A stretch of DNA of 64,000 nucleotides from Metaphire vulgaris (GCA_018105865.1 CM030870.1:3322001-3386000); one strand, 5' to 3'; shown: positions 44,235 to 55,810, counted from the stretch's first letter. Numbers and translations are program-made. Notes: generated from the sequence alone by a model not told the origin.

Positions 44235-44385
44235 CTAAATTAATAATTTTCAGTAAACAGAGCATTAGACCTTAAATATCTGTGGCGCTACAGAGAAATA
44301 TCATTAACAACTCAAAATGGCATCAGGTTTCTTATTCTATCTTATAAAACTTTATAAATATTTCAACAGCGACGTGAATGAATAA

Positions 44386-46286
44386 TCTATATATATAATT
44401 CTCGATGTCCGGCGGACGGTCCGTCCGACGGCAACACGGCAGGTATTGCAAGACGCTGTTGTCATTGACAACCAAATATTGTTTAATCAAAACTGTATTA
44501 TAATCAACGGAGCGTTTAACGAAGCGTCTTAATTGCAGCTTAAACCCCCGTCCCCCTTCCCTAACCCCATCCCTCTCCCAATCGTCCAGGCCCCAACCCA
44601 TTCTCGCCTCGGCCCCAAACCCCTTTCCTTCCATTTCCTCATCCCCTTCTCTCTCCCCATCTCCCTCCCAATCCCCCCTGGCCCCACCCCATTCCGGCCC
44701 CGGCCCCAAACCCCGTTTCCCTTCCATCTTCCCATCCCTTTTCCTTCTCTCCATCTCTCTCCCAATCGCCCCGGCCTCAACCCATTCCGGCCCCGGCCCC
44801 AAACCCCGTTTCTCTTCCCTTTCCTCATCCTTTTCCCTCTCCCAATCCCCCTCCCAATCCCCTCCCAATCCCTGGCCCCAACCCATTCCTGCCACGGTCC
44901 CAACCCATTCTCGCCCCGGCCCCAAAACCCCGTTCCCCTTCCCTCTCCCCATCCCTCTCCCAATCGCCCAGGCCCCAACCCATACCCGCCCGCCCTGCCC
45001 GACAGGCCCCAAACCCCCGTTCCCTTCTCTCTCTCCACCCTTTTCCCAACCCCGTACCTCTCTCCATCCCTCTCCCAATCGTCCCGTTCCCAACCCATCA
45101 CCGCTCCGCCCTACCCCACCGGCCCCAAACCCCGTTCGCAAACCTACACAACGCTGCTCCGAAAACCCGTACAACCCACTTTCCTCCTTCCAAACCTCCC
45201 TTCCCTCTCCCAATGCCCTGCCCCCTTGTTATTATATATATTTATTCTTTCCTAGCCTCAAAACCTATTTTTTTAAATTTAACTCCTCAAGTGGGGATTA
45301 TTTTTTTCAGACGCCGTCACCCTACTGGGGATTTAATTTTTGGAAAAGCGTTCTTCAGAAATGATTGCTGTAACGTTTTAAATTTGCTATATCTCAGGCT
45401 ATGTAGAAGCTAAAAAGATGAGGTTTGCACCATTGTTCAGATTGTTTATTCCTCTTTCTAACCGTCCGTGCAAAACAAAAAAAATTGGGGGTAGAGTCCA
45501 CTTTACGGCCTAAAATATCACCCTCTCCCCCAAAATATTTTTATAGCCCTCTAGCAAAATATTTTCAGCGGTAACTCCATTTTGGTCAGCGGCAAAGTTG
45601 TAAAAAGATGTCAGAGGAACAAAATAAACCAAAAAGTTTGAAAATCGGTTGACATTTGGTAAAGATCTATCAATTCTAACCCGATGACCCCAATGTTTGA
45701 ACATAATTATTATCGGTGAATTTCGCGAAAGTTTGAATTCTGAGAATTATGATCAAAATTACATGACCCTGCGAAGGCATTACCGGTATGCCCAATCCAA
45801 TTGATGCTATTGCTGGATCATGACTGAATTCCTAAATCGATTTCTGTTCCATTAAATATTTTAATTTTAGTTTCCTACTTTTTTGAATTTGCTATATCTC
45901 AGGCTATATAAGAGCTAAGAAGATGAGGTTTGCACCATTGTTTAGCCTTTTTATTCCTCTTTCTAACCGTCCGTGCAAAACAAAAAGTCTAGCGTTCACG
46001 AGGTTTGCGACAATCAAGTGAGAATGAGGAGCAGGCGGTTGCTTGGCGTGAAAAAACAGCACAGCAAACAAGAGAATCAAGCACTGCATGTCGTTCGACA
46101 CTACCAAATCATTACACTAACGTTGACTATCAAGTTTCAGAAAATTCACGCAAATGGGCGTTAACTCGGTTGAAGGATAAGGCGGCGAGTTAGGGAAATT
46201 AATTGCGCAAAATCCCATTGCATTTGCACAAAATTGGGTGGTAAAACAGCCAATCTCCCCGTCATTTTTGACGGGTAAACACCTAG
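44386..46286 (+). mobile_element. Helitron-type element in intron of gene D
   Basis: The left end is TCTATATATATAATTCTCG after an A. The right end is CTAG before a T. A 7-bp hairpin CCCGTCA/TGACGGG (46258-46275) stops 7 nt before the CTAG. This is the classic Helitron 3' structure. Insertion between A and T fits, and gene A keeps the empty left flank (GAATGAATAA|TAG). No Rep/helicase frame is present, so it is non-autonomous. Confidence 0.82.
44550..45220. repeat. C-rich minisatellite inside the Helitron
   Basis: About six units of roughly 90-118 bp each begin CCCAATCG or CCCAATCC and hold AACCCATTC and CGGCCCCAAACCCC. One strand is almost free of G runs. The Pro-rich plus frame and the Gly-rich minus frames are by-products of the repeat. 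Confidence 0.88.
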
Positions 46287-46557
46287 TATATAAATACGAA
46301 TATATATATATATATATACGCTGCTAGAATAATAGATCGTAAAAACAGTAATCCATTTGAGTTATCAGCAAACTTTTAAAATTCGGCAAAAGGATAACGT
46401 TAGATTGCGATGAAGCTTTTGCTCAATCACACAAGATTCTTTTCATCAACAAATTTTCTGGTTCTTCTTTATGCGATGTAACCTATTAGCAATTTATCAT
46501 ATAAACATTTATCATATAAAAATATATCATATAAAAATTAAATCGCGTGATTCATAC

Positions 46558-47671
46558 CTTCTATATGGCCAATAACATTGAACCTCCGATTGAGATCATT
46601 TGGTTCAGTTGCCCTGAATTTGATTTCAATAGCAGAGTCAGGCCGACTAAAATATTCAGCATTCTCTCTCTCCAAATGATCTGATCTTCTGATTAAATCG
46701 TCGACAGAGCTACAAATGTCAGTGGGAGAACCTTTAGATTTAATTTCAGAACAATATTTTTCAAAACTTCTCAGAATTGTCATCTTTTGTTCAATTTCCT
46801 CAACTTCTGTTTCTAAATTTTTCAAATGTCTTTGCTTTATAGAGGAAAGTTCATTCAAAACAACTTGTGTGTGTTCATTAATCATTGCCTTTAGCTGTTG
46901 ATTTTTCAGTCGAACGGCATTTTCTATTTCACAAGCCTGTTCCAAAAGGTTCGTCTTCTTACTTTCTATCTTACTATGCTTTGCTTCCAATTGTGAAATG
47001 TAATGAAGCATCTTTGTCGAACTATTTTCGAGGCTTTTGCGGAAGTCTTTGTCAACTGTGGTTACGTCTTTGCAGCTGTGCGATGTATGCTTCTCAACAA
47101 AACAGGAGACACAAACGACTGCCTTGCAGTCTCCACAGTAGTAGTTGAGCACTTGAAGGAGATGGTTTGGACAGCTTGGAGGCGGTAAAACCATTAGAAT
47201 CTCTTCTTCGCTAAGATTTCCTTTCACTTCAACAATTCTGTGTGCTTGGGTGAACTTGTTATATTTGTGGACATTGGCACAGCGTTCACAAAATGTTTCG
47301 CGGCATTCCAAGCATTTCATTTTGACTTCACTCGCATCCTTCTGTGCATCTATAATTTTGCACATTTTGCAACGTTGAGAAGTCGTTTCTTCATTGAAAT
47401 TTTGCATTATTTCCAGCATATTTACAATAAAAAAATTCTTTTGCAATCCAGTCATTCCTGTTTGTGGAACTGTGAACTCGTTTCTACACACTGGACAAGG
47501 TATGACATCGCCTGGTTTCTTTCTGTTATTCTTTTGAATATTCTCGAGGCACCTGAGACATGCAGAATGAATGCATGGCAACATTCTTGGATCCGTGAAA
47601 GGCATCAGACAGATGCAACATTCTGTCAGGCGACGAAGTTCGCTCAGTGCTTTGTTATCTTTAGCTGCCAT
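46558..47671 (-). CDS. Gene D, exon 1: RING, two B-boxes and coiled coil
   Basis: The 1114-nt exon has donor G|GTATG. It starts M-A-A-K-D-N-K. RING ligands run E-C-C-I-C ... P-C-I-H-S-A-C-L-R-C ... P-C-P-V-C, and both B-boxes are intact. The intron is only 2.3 kb and mostly filled by the Helitron. The ATG context GACCATGG is the best Kozak match of the five. The 227-bp tract 46815-47041 is identical to gene C. Confidence 0.88.
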
Positions 47672-48275
47672 GGTCTGAATTTCTGTTTGTTGGCAATTCT
47701 ACAGTGTAAAACTCGTTTGGAGTTTTGAATGTTAAAATTTGCATCAATGACTTTGCATGTATACATGCACAGTAGAAGAGATTTATGAAAATTTGAAGAG
47801 TCGTTTCTTCTGAAATTTCTCCAATTCTGTTGAAAGTGAAAGATTTTATGTTAAATTTTGTTTCATTTTGTGAAAGAACTTAAAAATTGCAACGACTGCC
47901 ATTTGCATGGATTGTACACTAATACTAATTTTGCCGAAATCGCAAATTGAAATTTTGCCCCTTTCATGAATTATGCTTACTGTAAGTTAATGACCGTCAA
48001 TCTTGAGCAGCCAATATTATTGTGCACCTTATCAGAGTTTGATAATAAGAGTCAAACAGTGATCACAAAGAGAAGGCACTATCATGATCAGATGACAGCA
48101 TGATATATCATATTTCAATGACAACGAATAGCGGTAGTATTTGACAACGGTTGGTGTCAAGTTACAATAAAAGGATATGAGTAAAAGCAGAAAACATGAT
48201 GATAATGGGAATAAAAATTGATGGAACTGGTTCTAGCAGTTTAGAGTATAATACAAAGGCACTCTAAATCAGGCC
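47672..48275. other. 5' flank of gene D
   Basis: This is non-coding sequence matching 36599-37146 of gene C, including TGAATTATGCTTACTGTAAG. A 54-bp stretch (about 47730-47800) has no match in C. It presumably includes the promoter, but I could not pick out elements. Confidence 0.4.
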
Positions 48276-48283
48276 AATACCAG

Positions 48284-48641
48284 AAGGGCTATTTTTAGGA
48301 TTGTGAATTAGGGGGGTGTCGGAAAAATTTGGGGTGTGTACTTATTTCTTAGGATTGTAGGATTGTGAATTTGGAAGTGTCAGGAAAATCTGAGGGGTGT
48401 CGGAAATTCGAAGTCTCTACCGAAAAAGGCTGACAATAAAAAAGCGTTATAAAGTCTCAAAAAGTCAAGCAAAAAAAGGACGTCCGAGGATAAAAGATGG
48501 GGATGTACTCCTCCTTGTGGGGTGTTCAGGGCTAATTAGTATGCATTTTGTATGCATGCCATTGTCACATTACTAAATTTTGGGGGTGTCGACCTCAAAT
48601 TGGAGAGTGTTGGGGTGTTAAGGGGTGTAGAAATATCCCTG
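48284..48641. mobile_element. hAT-type MITE (CAGGG family), D copy
   Basis: The first two bases of the terminus are mutated (AAGGGCTATTTTTAGG), but the right end AAATATCCCTG is intact. The flanks AATACCAG (48276-48283 and 48642-48649) are a perfect 8-bp duplication. It is orthologous in position to 37155-37522. Confidence 0.85.
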
Positions 48642-48688
48642 AATACCAGAAATCAGCTGGTGCTTGAACAGCAAGTAAAACTTTGGAG

Positions 48689-48878
48689 CAGTGTTTATTC
48701 TAGCCACCTTGACATTGCGTGGGATTTTGAAATGTTTAGGGGACAAGGTCTGAGTCGTCACACTTTTTTGTGGGGGGAATTGTCATCCCACCATGCAACA
48801 TATACATTTTTTTGAGGGGGGGAATTTAAAACTTGGAAAGGGGGAATTCCCCCCAGAGAAGGCCCAGAATAAACACTG
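48689..48878. mobile_element. hAT-type MITE (CAGTGTTTATTCTAG) in target CTTTGGAG
   Basis: The ends CAGTGTTTATTCTAG and AGAATAAACACTG lie between perfect CTTTGGAG copies (48681-48688, 48879-48886). The interior has no similarity to the element occupying the same target in the C unit. Confidence 0.9.
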
Positions 48879-49612
48879 CTTTGGAGGGAGATCCAACTCG
48901 AAAGCAAGTGTTCTGTACTTAGATTTGTAAGGACTCTGTTGGAAGTTCCAACGGACAGTTGAAGAATGTTCGTTTGAAGAATGTTCGTTTGATGAACGCT
49001 CATGAATATAACCTGATGCCGCATATCAAGCTTCTAATTGCGCTGAGAAAATTTTTGCACACTCTACAGTGAACATATTCTGTGCATCATTAAGGCAAGA
49101 CACGTAGACAAGACAGGTACACTGCTAGAATTTCCCCGCATAGCTGAAAAATATTGGACAGGACTGTTTATTTATAGATTCATGGACATGTTTTTCATAG
49201 ATATTTTGCACTACAATTAAATAGTAGGCCTATTCAGTATTTACGCTTAATTCTGCTTAATTCTGCTTAATTCTGCTTTATTCTGCTTCTCACTTTCGAT
49301 CAAGTAGCATTTGATTGCATTTAAAGTAGCTAAAATCCTAAATAAGTGCGTGTGATCTGAGAACGATATCTCTATGATCGGTTTTTGAAAAAGTGAAACG
49401 AGAATTTTTACAGATCTGTTTTCATTTTCGTTTTTGCTTCAGCATTACTCTAGAGAAGATTTTAAGCATCGTGCTTCAATGTCAGCCCAATGACGCATGC
49501 GACTCAGCAATCAATTTTATATTCTACAGACACTGATTAAAACGGTTAACTTTTGAAAAGCAGGCTATCCATTATAACTTTTGAGAACTTAAGTGCAATC
49601 TCATTAGATCAC

Positions 49613-50101
49613 TCACCTGTCAGACGAGATTCTTCCGGAGCCTCTTGCTCCTATTCTTTCTTTCGGTGAAACTGGAGCAAAGATCAAACATAATCTCTTA
49701 GCATTAATTAATCTACGTCCCCATTTACAACGAAAATAGTCAATCTGAAGTTTCAACACAAAAATATGGTACCAAATGTTAAGTATTCGCGGAGACATGA
49801 AAACGCAAAAAAAACTAAGAAGACAAGATATATGAAAAGTTGAAAACTTATTCACTAACTGTGAAGAGGCATTGTCTCTGCTAATAAATTCATTTAAGCC
49901 TGTAGGTGTAATGACTGCATTATAATGTGATTGATATAGTTTCGTTATTAAGAACTTAAGAGGCTGGTATATTGACAGACATTTGTCTTCATGCTCTAGA
50001 ATATGGTAACACTGTGACCAATTCTTCTGCTGCTTTTGTCCAACAGAGCCATGACCATGACCTTTAGACAGTGAAAAAAGAAAAGAAACTGATAATTTCA
50101 T
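49613..50101 (-). other. 162-codon open frame in 5' flank of gene D (function unknown)
   Basis: The frame begins M-K-L-S-V-S-F-L-F-S-L, which could be a weak signal-like start, and ends R-I-S-S-D-R. No known domain is seen. The C copy is interrupted after about 85 codons, which argues against a conserved protein. It could also be a relic exon. Confidence 0.3.
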
Positions 50102-50267
50102 GAAACGACTTAAATTGCACAGAGCTGCAGTGAACCAATGCCATATTTCTCACTATATTTGTAATGTTCTTGAATTTTCGCACACATCGATATCAGCACC
50201 TAACAGTCAATATTATTATTTCAGCCTAACTAACATAACAGTTTCCAATACTTATAAATACTTATAA

Positions 50268-51412
50268 ATAAATATCTTACGGCCTCAAGGGGCAGGTCTT
50301 ATCCTGGCTCCGTGACTACGTAACGGGCAGAATGCAGTCGGTCCGCTGTAACGGCCGAACGTCATCATACAGCAATGTCCTGAGTGGTGTTCCCCAGGGG
50401 TCTGTGTTGGGCCCTCTTTTGTTCATATTGTATGTTGCTGATGTTGGCCGAATCATCAAAGCCTTTGGACTAGACTCGCACAGTTATGCTGATGATAGCC
50501 AAATATATTCCTCCTGTCTACCGGCAGACTCGGACAGATTGCGGTCAAGGATCATTGAATGCATAGCTGAGGTCAAATCATGGATGGCATCTAACCGCCT
50601 GTCGCTTAACTCAGGGAAGACTGAGTTCCTTTGGCTAAGCTCCCCGAGAAGGAGATCCCAAATAAGCAGGACACCGTTTGAAATAGAGGACACTGTCATT
50701 GCTCTCTCTACCACCGTACGACTGCTCGGCGTTATTTTTGATGAGACACTGTCGTTCACGGATCATATGAGTAACGTGACACGTGTCTGCTTTTACCAGT
50801 TGCGGAGAATCAGAAGCATAAGGCGATATATACCAACGGATGTTGCGATACAACTGATTCGGGCGCTTGTTCTATCCAGGGTTGACCAATGCAATGGAGT
50901 CCTCCTCGGCCTTCCCGAGAGCCAGCTAAGCCGCCTCCAGTCGGTGCTCAATGCATCCTCTCGCTTGATCTTTGGAGCCCGCTGGAATGATCACGTGACA
51001 CCGTTGCTTAGAGACAAGCTTCACTGGCTTGGGGTTCGAGAACGCATCACCTACAAGCGATGCTTGATTACATATCGGGCCCTGAACGACACCACCTGTC
51101 CTGACTACATATCAACACTCGTATGCAGGGCAACGACGAACGACAGACGCGCGGAACTTCGATCCAGTAGTCGGACATTTTTGATCGTCCCTCCGCCTTC
51201 AAAGACTGCCGTGTTCGGTGACAGATCAGTCACGCGGGGAAACCCAGCCCTGTGGAACTCGTTGCCAAGCGATGTTATTAATGCGAAGTCCGTCGGCTGT
51301 TTTGAGAAGCTCCTAAAGACACACTTATTTAACATCTCTTATAAGTGACTCCTTGTAAAGCGCTCTTGACTTTAGCTCCAGTTATGCTACTGCGCTATAT
51401 AAATTGTCGTGG

Positions 51413-51461
<49 letters not shown>

Positions 51462-51464
51462 ATT
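50268..51464 (+). mobile_element. L2-like LINE, 5'-truncated, (AAT)n tail
   Basis: The element interrupts the D flank; the uninterrupted sequence is at about 39080 in the C unit. The flanking AATAC could be a short target duplication. It ends in an (AAT)n run at 51415-51459 after the ATATAAATTGTCG motif. Confidence 0.88.
50332..51348 (+). CDS. L2-like LINE ORF2, C-terminal 338 codons, open
   Basis: This uninterrupted frame runs from just before the S-G-V-P-Q-G-S-V-L-G-P motif through S-Y-A-D-D-S-Q-I-Y-S-S, L-L-G-V-I-F-D-E-T-L-S and the R-G-N-P-A-L-W-N-S-L-P C-terminus. The frame is open further upstream (I-S-Y-G-L-K-G-Q-V-L-S-W-L) to the truncation point. The catalytic Asp pair is intact, but the endonuclease and RT fingers are missing. 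Lack of stops suggests a recent insertion. Confidence 0.88.
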   Translation: MQSVRCNGRTSSYSNVLSGVPQGSVLGPLLFILYVADVGRIIKAFGLDSHSYADDSQIYSSCLPADSDRLRSRIIECIAEVKSWMASNRLSLNSGKTEFLWLSSPRRRSQISRTPFEIEDTVIALSTTVRLLGVIFDETLSFTDHMSNVTRVCFYQLRRIRSIRRYIPTDVAIQLIRALVLSRVDQCNGVLLGLPESQLSRLQSVLNASSRLIFGARWNDHVTPLLRDKLHWLGVRERITYKRCLITYRALNDTTCPDYISTLVCRATTNDRRAELRSSSRTFLIVPPPSKTAVFGDRSVTRGNPALWNSLPSDVINAKSVGCFEKLLKTHLFNISYK

Positions 51465-52199
51465 ACTTACTGTTTTCCTAGACGTCTACTGAGTCATTAT
51501 AATCTGAATGCAGTGCTATGTTTAAGTGGAATGTGAGAGGGGATCATATTCTGGAAGACCCCGCTGGTTGAAAAACATGTTGGACGAGGGTTGTTCTTCT
51601 ACCCATTGATCCTCATTTTTCTCAGGCTGATGGCGCGTAAATTTCAACGATCACTGTCGTCAAATATTGGGCATTTAAGGGTCTTGTCAACTCAGAGTTA
51701 TCGGACAGATCCGTCTAAGATTAAGGAATTATTTGAATTCATTCTACGCCTTTGGCATCGAAAACATGGAAACGTCCCTTTCTCCCCTCTCATCTAAGTT
51801 CTTCATGCCACAACTAAGCTATTTATAATAGGAAGATGAGTTTTTGGCTTAAGGGTAATAGAGTTTTCACACTTTACCTGTATACCGTGATATATCGTTT
51901 GAAGAGTCTAGATAGAATAAGAGCATTCTAACGAGTTAACCTTCGGATTACACTTTGCCATTTCCTAAGGTATCGTTGTATGAAGAAGACAACATTTCTT
52001 TTAGACTTTGTCAATAATTCTTAATTGACCGGCACACTCCGGACTCCTCACAAAGCTATATTTTTTAGCCATCAAGTAAAGCAGTCTAGAGGTTCTTCAA
52101 GGTACACATTGAGTTTGAATAAAATATTAACTTTTCAGTAAGTTTTATTAAATCGAATCCCATCACATCATAGCATTTAATGCTCGACAACCAAATTTT

Positions 52200-52312
52200 C
52201 CTTAAATGAAAACCAGTAGGCCTCATCTTGTTAATAATTAATTTAATGTGATATCTGAATTCAACTGCTTCATCCTCTAAGACACTGGTTAGTAGAATGC
52301 ATGAACTGAAAG
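52200..52312 (-). pseudogene. Relic Kelch exon (sixth paralog)
   Basis: The minus frame reads C-I-L-L-T-S-V-L-E-D-E-A-V-E-F, matching the C-I-P-V-K-N-V-L-E-D-K-A-I-E-W segment near the end of the Kelch exons. Further bases also match (CATCTTG ... AATTTAATGTGAT versus CATCTTGACAATTTAGCATGATG). The rest of the exon is gone, and a copy of the 3'-flank module (52345-52560) abuts it. Confidence 0.7.
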
Positions 52313-53278
52313 TTGACTTAAAATAGGAGAGGAATAGATTATTGTACGAGTGATTTATGGGCGCTAAGAGTCTATCTTCACGCCATCCAGTGCTCATAAG
52401 AGTCTTCGTCTAAGTCAACCAGAGTTATGGAGAATGGTTCTTCCAGAACCCCAAAAGCTTGATTTTTTAACGATTGTTTGAAAACTGGATTAAAAAACTC
52501 TTAACCGAATTTTAAAGATATCAGCCTCGTTTAACCGAACTTCGCGCTAAAAGCTTAGTGTCACATAATAATAATAACAGTGATAATAATAGGCCTAAAA
52601 ATAATAATAACAATAATAATAACAACTGTTGATAGCTAGTATATAATGACCACTCTTGATAGTCAGACCTTTTAGACTAGATTCCTCCAAAACCTCTCGA
52701 TCGTTTGCCCTTCTTCTACCAGTAGGCTAAGACAGATCCTGCAATAATATACTGGCCTACGACTAGTTGAACAGCACGCTACTAGTAATACTCCACTGAG
52801 AGGTAGGCAGCAGTCATGCACTAGCCGAGGATCAGTCCGCCTAAATTGCGCCAGTGCAATTTGTCTAAAATGCGACTTGTCTAAAAGAGAAAATAGACCT
52901 ATAAATCACTTCGCCATAGTCGGCGGCAAGGCCGCTGTGGTTACAGGAGGAATCAGACGCCCATTGTTTTTTGACGGATTCGTCTTTAAATAGAACTATT
53001 TACACACAGGCCATTTTCTTGAAAATGTGAAGACATAAATACGGTTGAACTTTGCATCAATAAAGTGAGAATATTAATCTCGACATTGATCGCGAAAGCC
53101 ATCGACATAGTCGCGTTTAGTGTGGTAGGCTTTGTCTGACAGATTCACATTTAAATGCCGACATCCCTGACAACGTGCAAGTTCTCCTAGCAGCTGCACT
53201 AATCAATTGAAATACTACAGGTAGCAAAATTTATGTTTTCACGCAAAAACCATGCCACCGAATGTCATGTATTTGTGC

Positions 53279-53478
53279 CAGTGGCGTAGCCAGCTTATGC
53301 AAAGTGGGGTTATTAACTGGAGGCAATATGCAGCTGTACACTGAAGCCGCGGTCGACCCCTCCCCCCACTACCCCTCCTGCAACCAAAAGTCAACGGATT
53401 TACATAAATTGTGTTGGTCATATATTTTGAAATGGGGATGTCTGAACAACCCCAAACAACCCCGTGGCTACGCTACTG
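53279..53478. mobile_element. hAT-type MITE (CAGTGGCGTAGCC termini), E copy
   Basis: The ends are the same as at 7380-7579. The flanks are ATTTGTGC (53271-53278) and ATTTGCAC (53479-53486), which have each drifted from ATTTGCGC since the insertion. Confidence 0.88.
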
Positions 53479-54510
53479 ATTTGCACATACATAAAATACT
53501 CGACACCTACAGTGCAGGAAGACAAGATTTGTGAAATAGGTTAGGACAATCATTAAGTGAATCATCTATGATCGCTCTAAAGTTTGCTTTTTCTGAGTGT
53601 GTATTGGTCTGATAACTTTGTTTATGAACTCACAGAAAATATAAAACAGGAAAGGCAGAGATTAAGGACTGATTTCTTGGCGCTAAACGTCATGTCCACA
53701 TCATCAAGAGCTCCTAAAGCTTGCTTTTTCAACGGCTTCTTCAAATGATGGGCGTATGGTTGCCGCTGTATTCTAAAGATATCAATGTCGTCTTACTTAC
53801 TTACTTACTTTATCTAAACTCATTTCCTTACTTTATCTAAAATCTTTTCCTCCATAGCTTTAACAACCCAGCCTCACTGCCCTTCGGATATATTCACCAT
53901 TGCCTGGTTGATCATTCACCTTTCCCATGGCGATTTTTAGATAGACTAAGCGCCCAAGAATAAACAGCTACTGTTGTGCTGCTTTCAAAAACGCTATATA
54001 ACTCAACGAGATTTTACTTACTTGTTTACTTAGCAATGTATGTTGCTTGCAGCAAGAGTGTTTCAGGCATATTTTACGAAAGCCATTCAAACTTGACTGT
54101 ATGCGAATTGTTCTCCCCACTTTGTTTATGGACTGACAACAAACCCACAAATACTGTAGGACAGACTGATTTATGATCGCTACAGCTAGATTTACTGATA
54201 ATGTATTGGTCTGACCACTTTGTTTATGAACTGACAGTTAACCTTCAGTAAAACAAAAAAAGGCATAGACTAAGTACTGATTTCGTCGCGCTAAAAGTCT
54301 GCGTCAGCACCATAAAGAAGCTACTAAAGCCTTCATTCTCAACGTTTGCTTGAAATAATGGATTTTTGGATCTCACTAGATTCTAAAGATATCAATGTCT
54401 TGTAATTGAATTTTGCACTGCAAATATAATATCACAAAGCCATTAATGACTAAATAATCGCAGAGCAAACAAAAATAGCTAATTCTTATTCTCGTTTATG
54501 CATCATGAAG

Positions 54511-54516
54511 TTTATT
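54511..54516 (-). promoter_or_regulatory. Poly(A) signal of gene E (AATAAA)
   Basis: AATAAA lies 143 nt past the stop, in the same context as in gene B. Confidence 0.7.
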
Positions 54517-54658
54517 AGTGCTAACTATATAACTATATACACTGTAGCTGTGTAACTGTGTAAGTATTGCATTCACAGTCAAATTCTATTTTAAAGTACG
54601 TTCTGCATCATTGCTTAAACCGAATTGGAAGCAATCTATTTCTAATATTTTCAGTAGA

Positions 54659-55572
54659 TTATAATTCGAAATAGATTTTATCGCATGTGTATACTGATGA
54701 ACATCTTGACAATTTAGCATGATGTCTCCATTCAATTGCTTTGTCCTCCATGAAATTCCTTAGTGGAATACATCTGACTTCGTCTCTACAGATCCATTTT
54801 ACCCATCCTATGGCATCAGTTGTACCGGTACAGCCTCCAAAAACAAATATTTTATTATTCTCAATGATCATTCCGAAGTGATCGACTTCGGTTCTAAATT
54901 GAATTCTTTCCTGCCAAGTCAACGTTTCAAGATTGTACAAGAAGCTGTTCTCTCTGCCAAGTAAAACGAAAGAATTTTTGAACAATGCAGCTCGCATATG
55001 ACTTGATGCCAAGGGCATTGAATGGGAAAGCAGAGTACAAGTATTTGATTTTGTGTCGTATACTTGAACACGACTCATGAGCTTATTATTGGCGTTTATT
55101 CCTCCAAAGATGTAGAGAGATGATTCGAAGGGAACGCAATTGCTTGAATTCTGTACACAGTGAACTAATTTACCAACAGATGAACAGTGATCGTTGATTG
55201 CGTCGTATGCTTCAACGTCACTAAGGACACTTCCAGAACAATAAGCGTAACCGCCGCAAATGTACAAAGAGTGATCAACAAACGCCACGCTGTGTCGTCT
55301 TCTGCCTTTGACCAAAGAAGCGCATTTCTTCCAAATGTCAGATGTTGCATCGAACTTCCAGATTTCGTCGTTGTTATTTCCTATTCCAGTGATGTAGATT
55401 GAGTTGCGGTAAACAGCGGATGCAATTCCGAACTGCATTGTAGTTGGCATTTGTTGTAACTTAGAAACATCTCCCGGTTGATGAAGATTTACCTTAGTAA
55501 CACCTTTAGAGAATAAATTCCCGTCGTATTCTCCAATGATAATGGCGGATCTTTTTAATTTTCTCATAGGCT
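54659..55572 (-). CDS. Gene E, exon 2: Kelch propeller
   Basis: The exon is 914 nt. The acceptor TTTAG| is at 55573-55574 and the exon opens AG CCT ATG. It is the duplicate of the gene B propeller, about 89% identical in protein. Changes cluster in places that would be blade loops: P-E-C to F-G-I, V-D to A-Y and R-A to W-V. The first blade reads I-I-I-G-E-Y, losing the second Gly of the Kelch diglycine. With 60670-61783 it encodes 675 residues. Confidence 0.87.
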
Positions 55573-55810
55573 CTAAATAAATAATGTCCAGTAAACAGTG
55601 TAGTTAGATCTTAAATATCGCAGGTGCTCCAGACATGCCACAGATTTTATTGATCACTCAAAATGACATTCAGCTTATTTATTCTATATTATTCTATCTT
55701 TAAAATATTTCAACAGCGAAGTGAATTAATAAAAATGTAACCAGAGATTCCTTTGTAATATTTAAACAGTTCAGCTGGACCTATGGCGCATAGCATGTTA
55801 TTTTATACCT

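Larger units (their letters stand above)
46287..51759. repeat. Segmental duplication of gene D exon 1 and 5' flank
   Basis: This is the partner of 34965-39388. The left edge coincides with the Helitron 3' end plus a short TA run. It is longer than the C copy because of an L2 LINE at 50268-51464. Confidence 0.88.

Noticed and set aside
44332..45255. Gly-rich minus frames (up to 293 codons) and a 240-codon Pro-rich plus frame
   Set aside because: They arise from the C-rich minisatellite in a Helitron within the intron of gene D; length follows from lack of stop codons in C-rich repeats.
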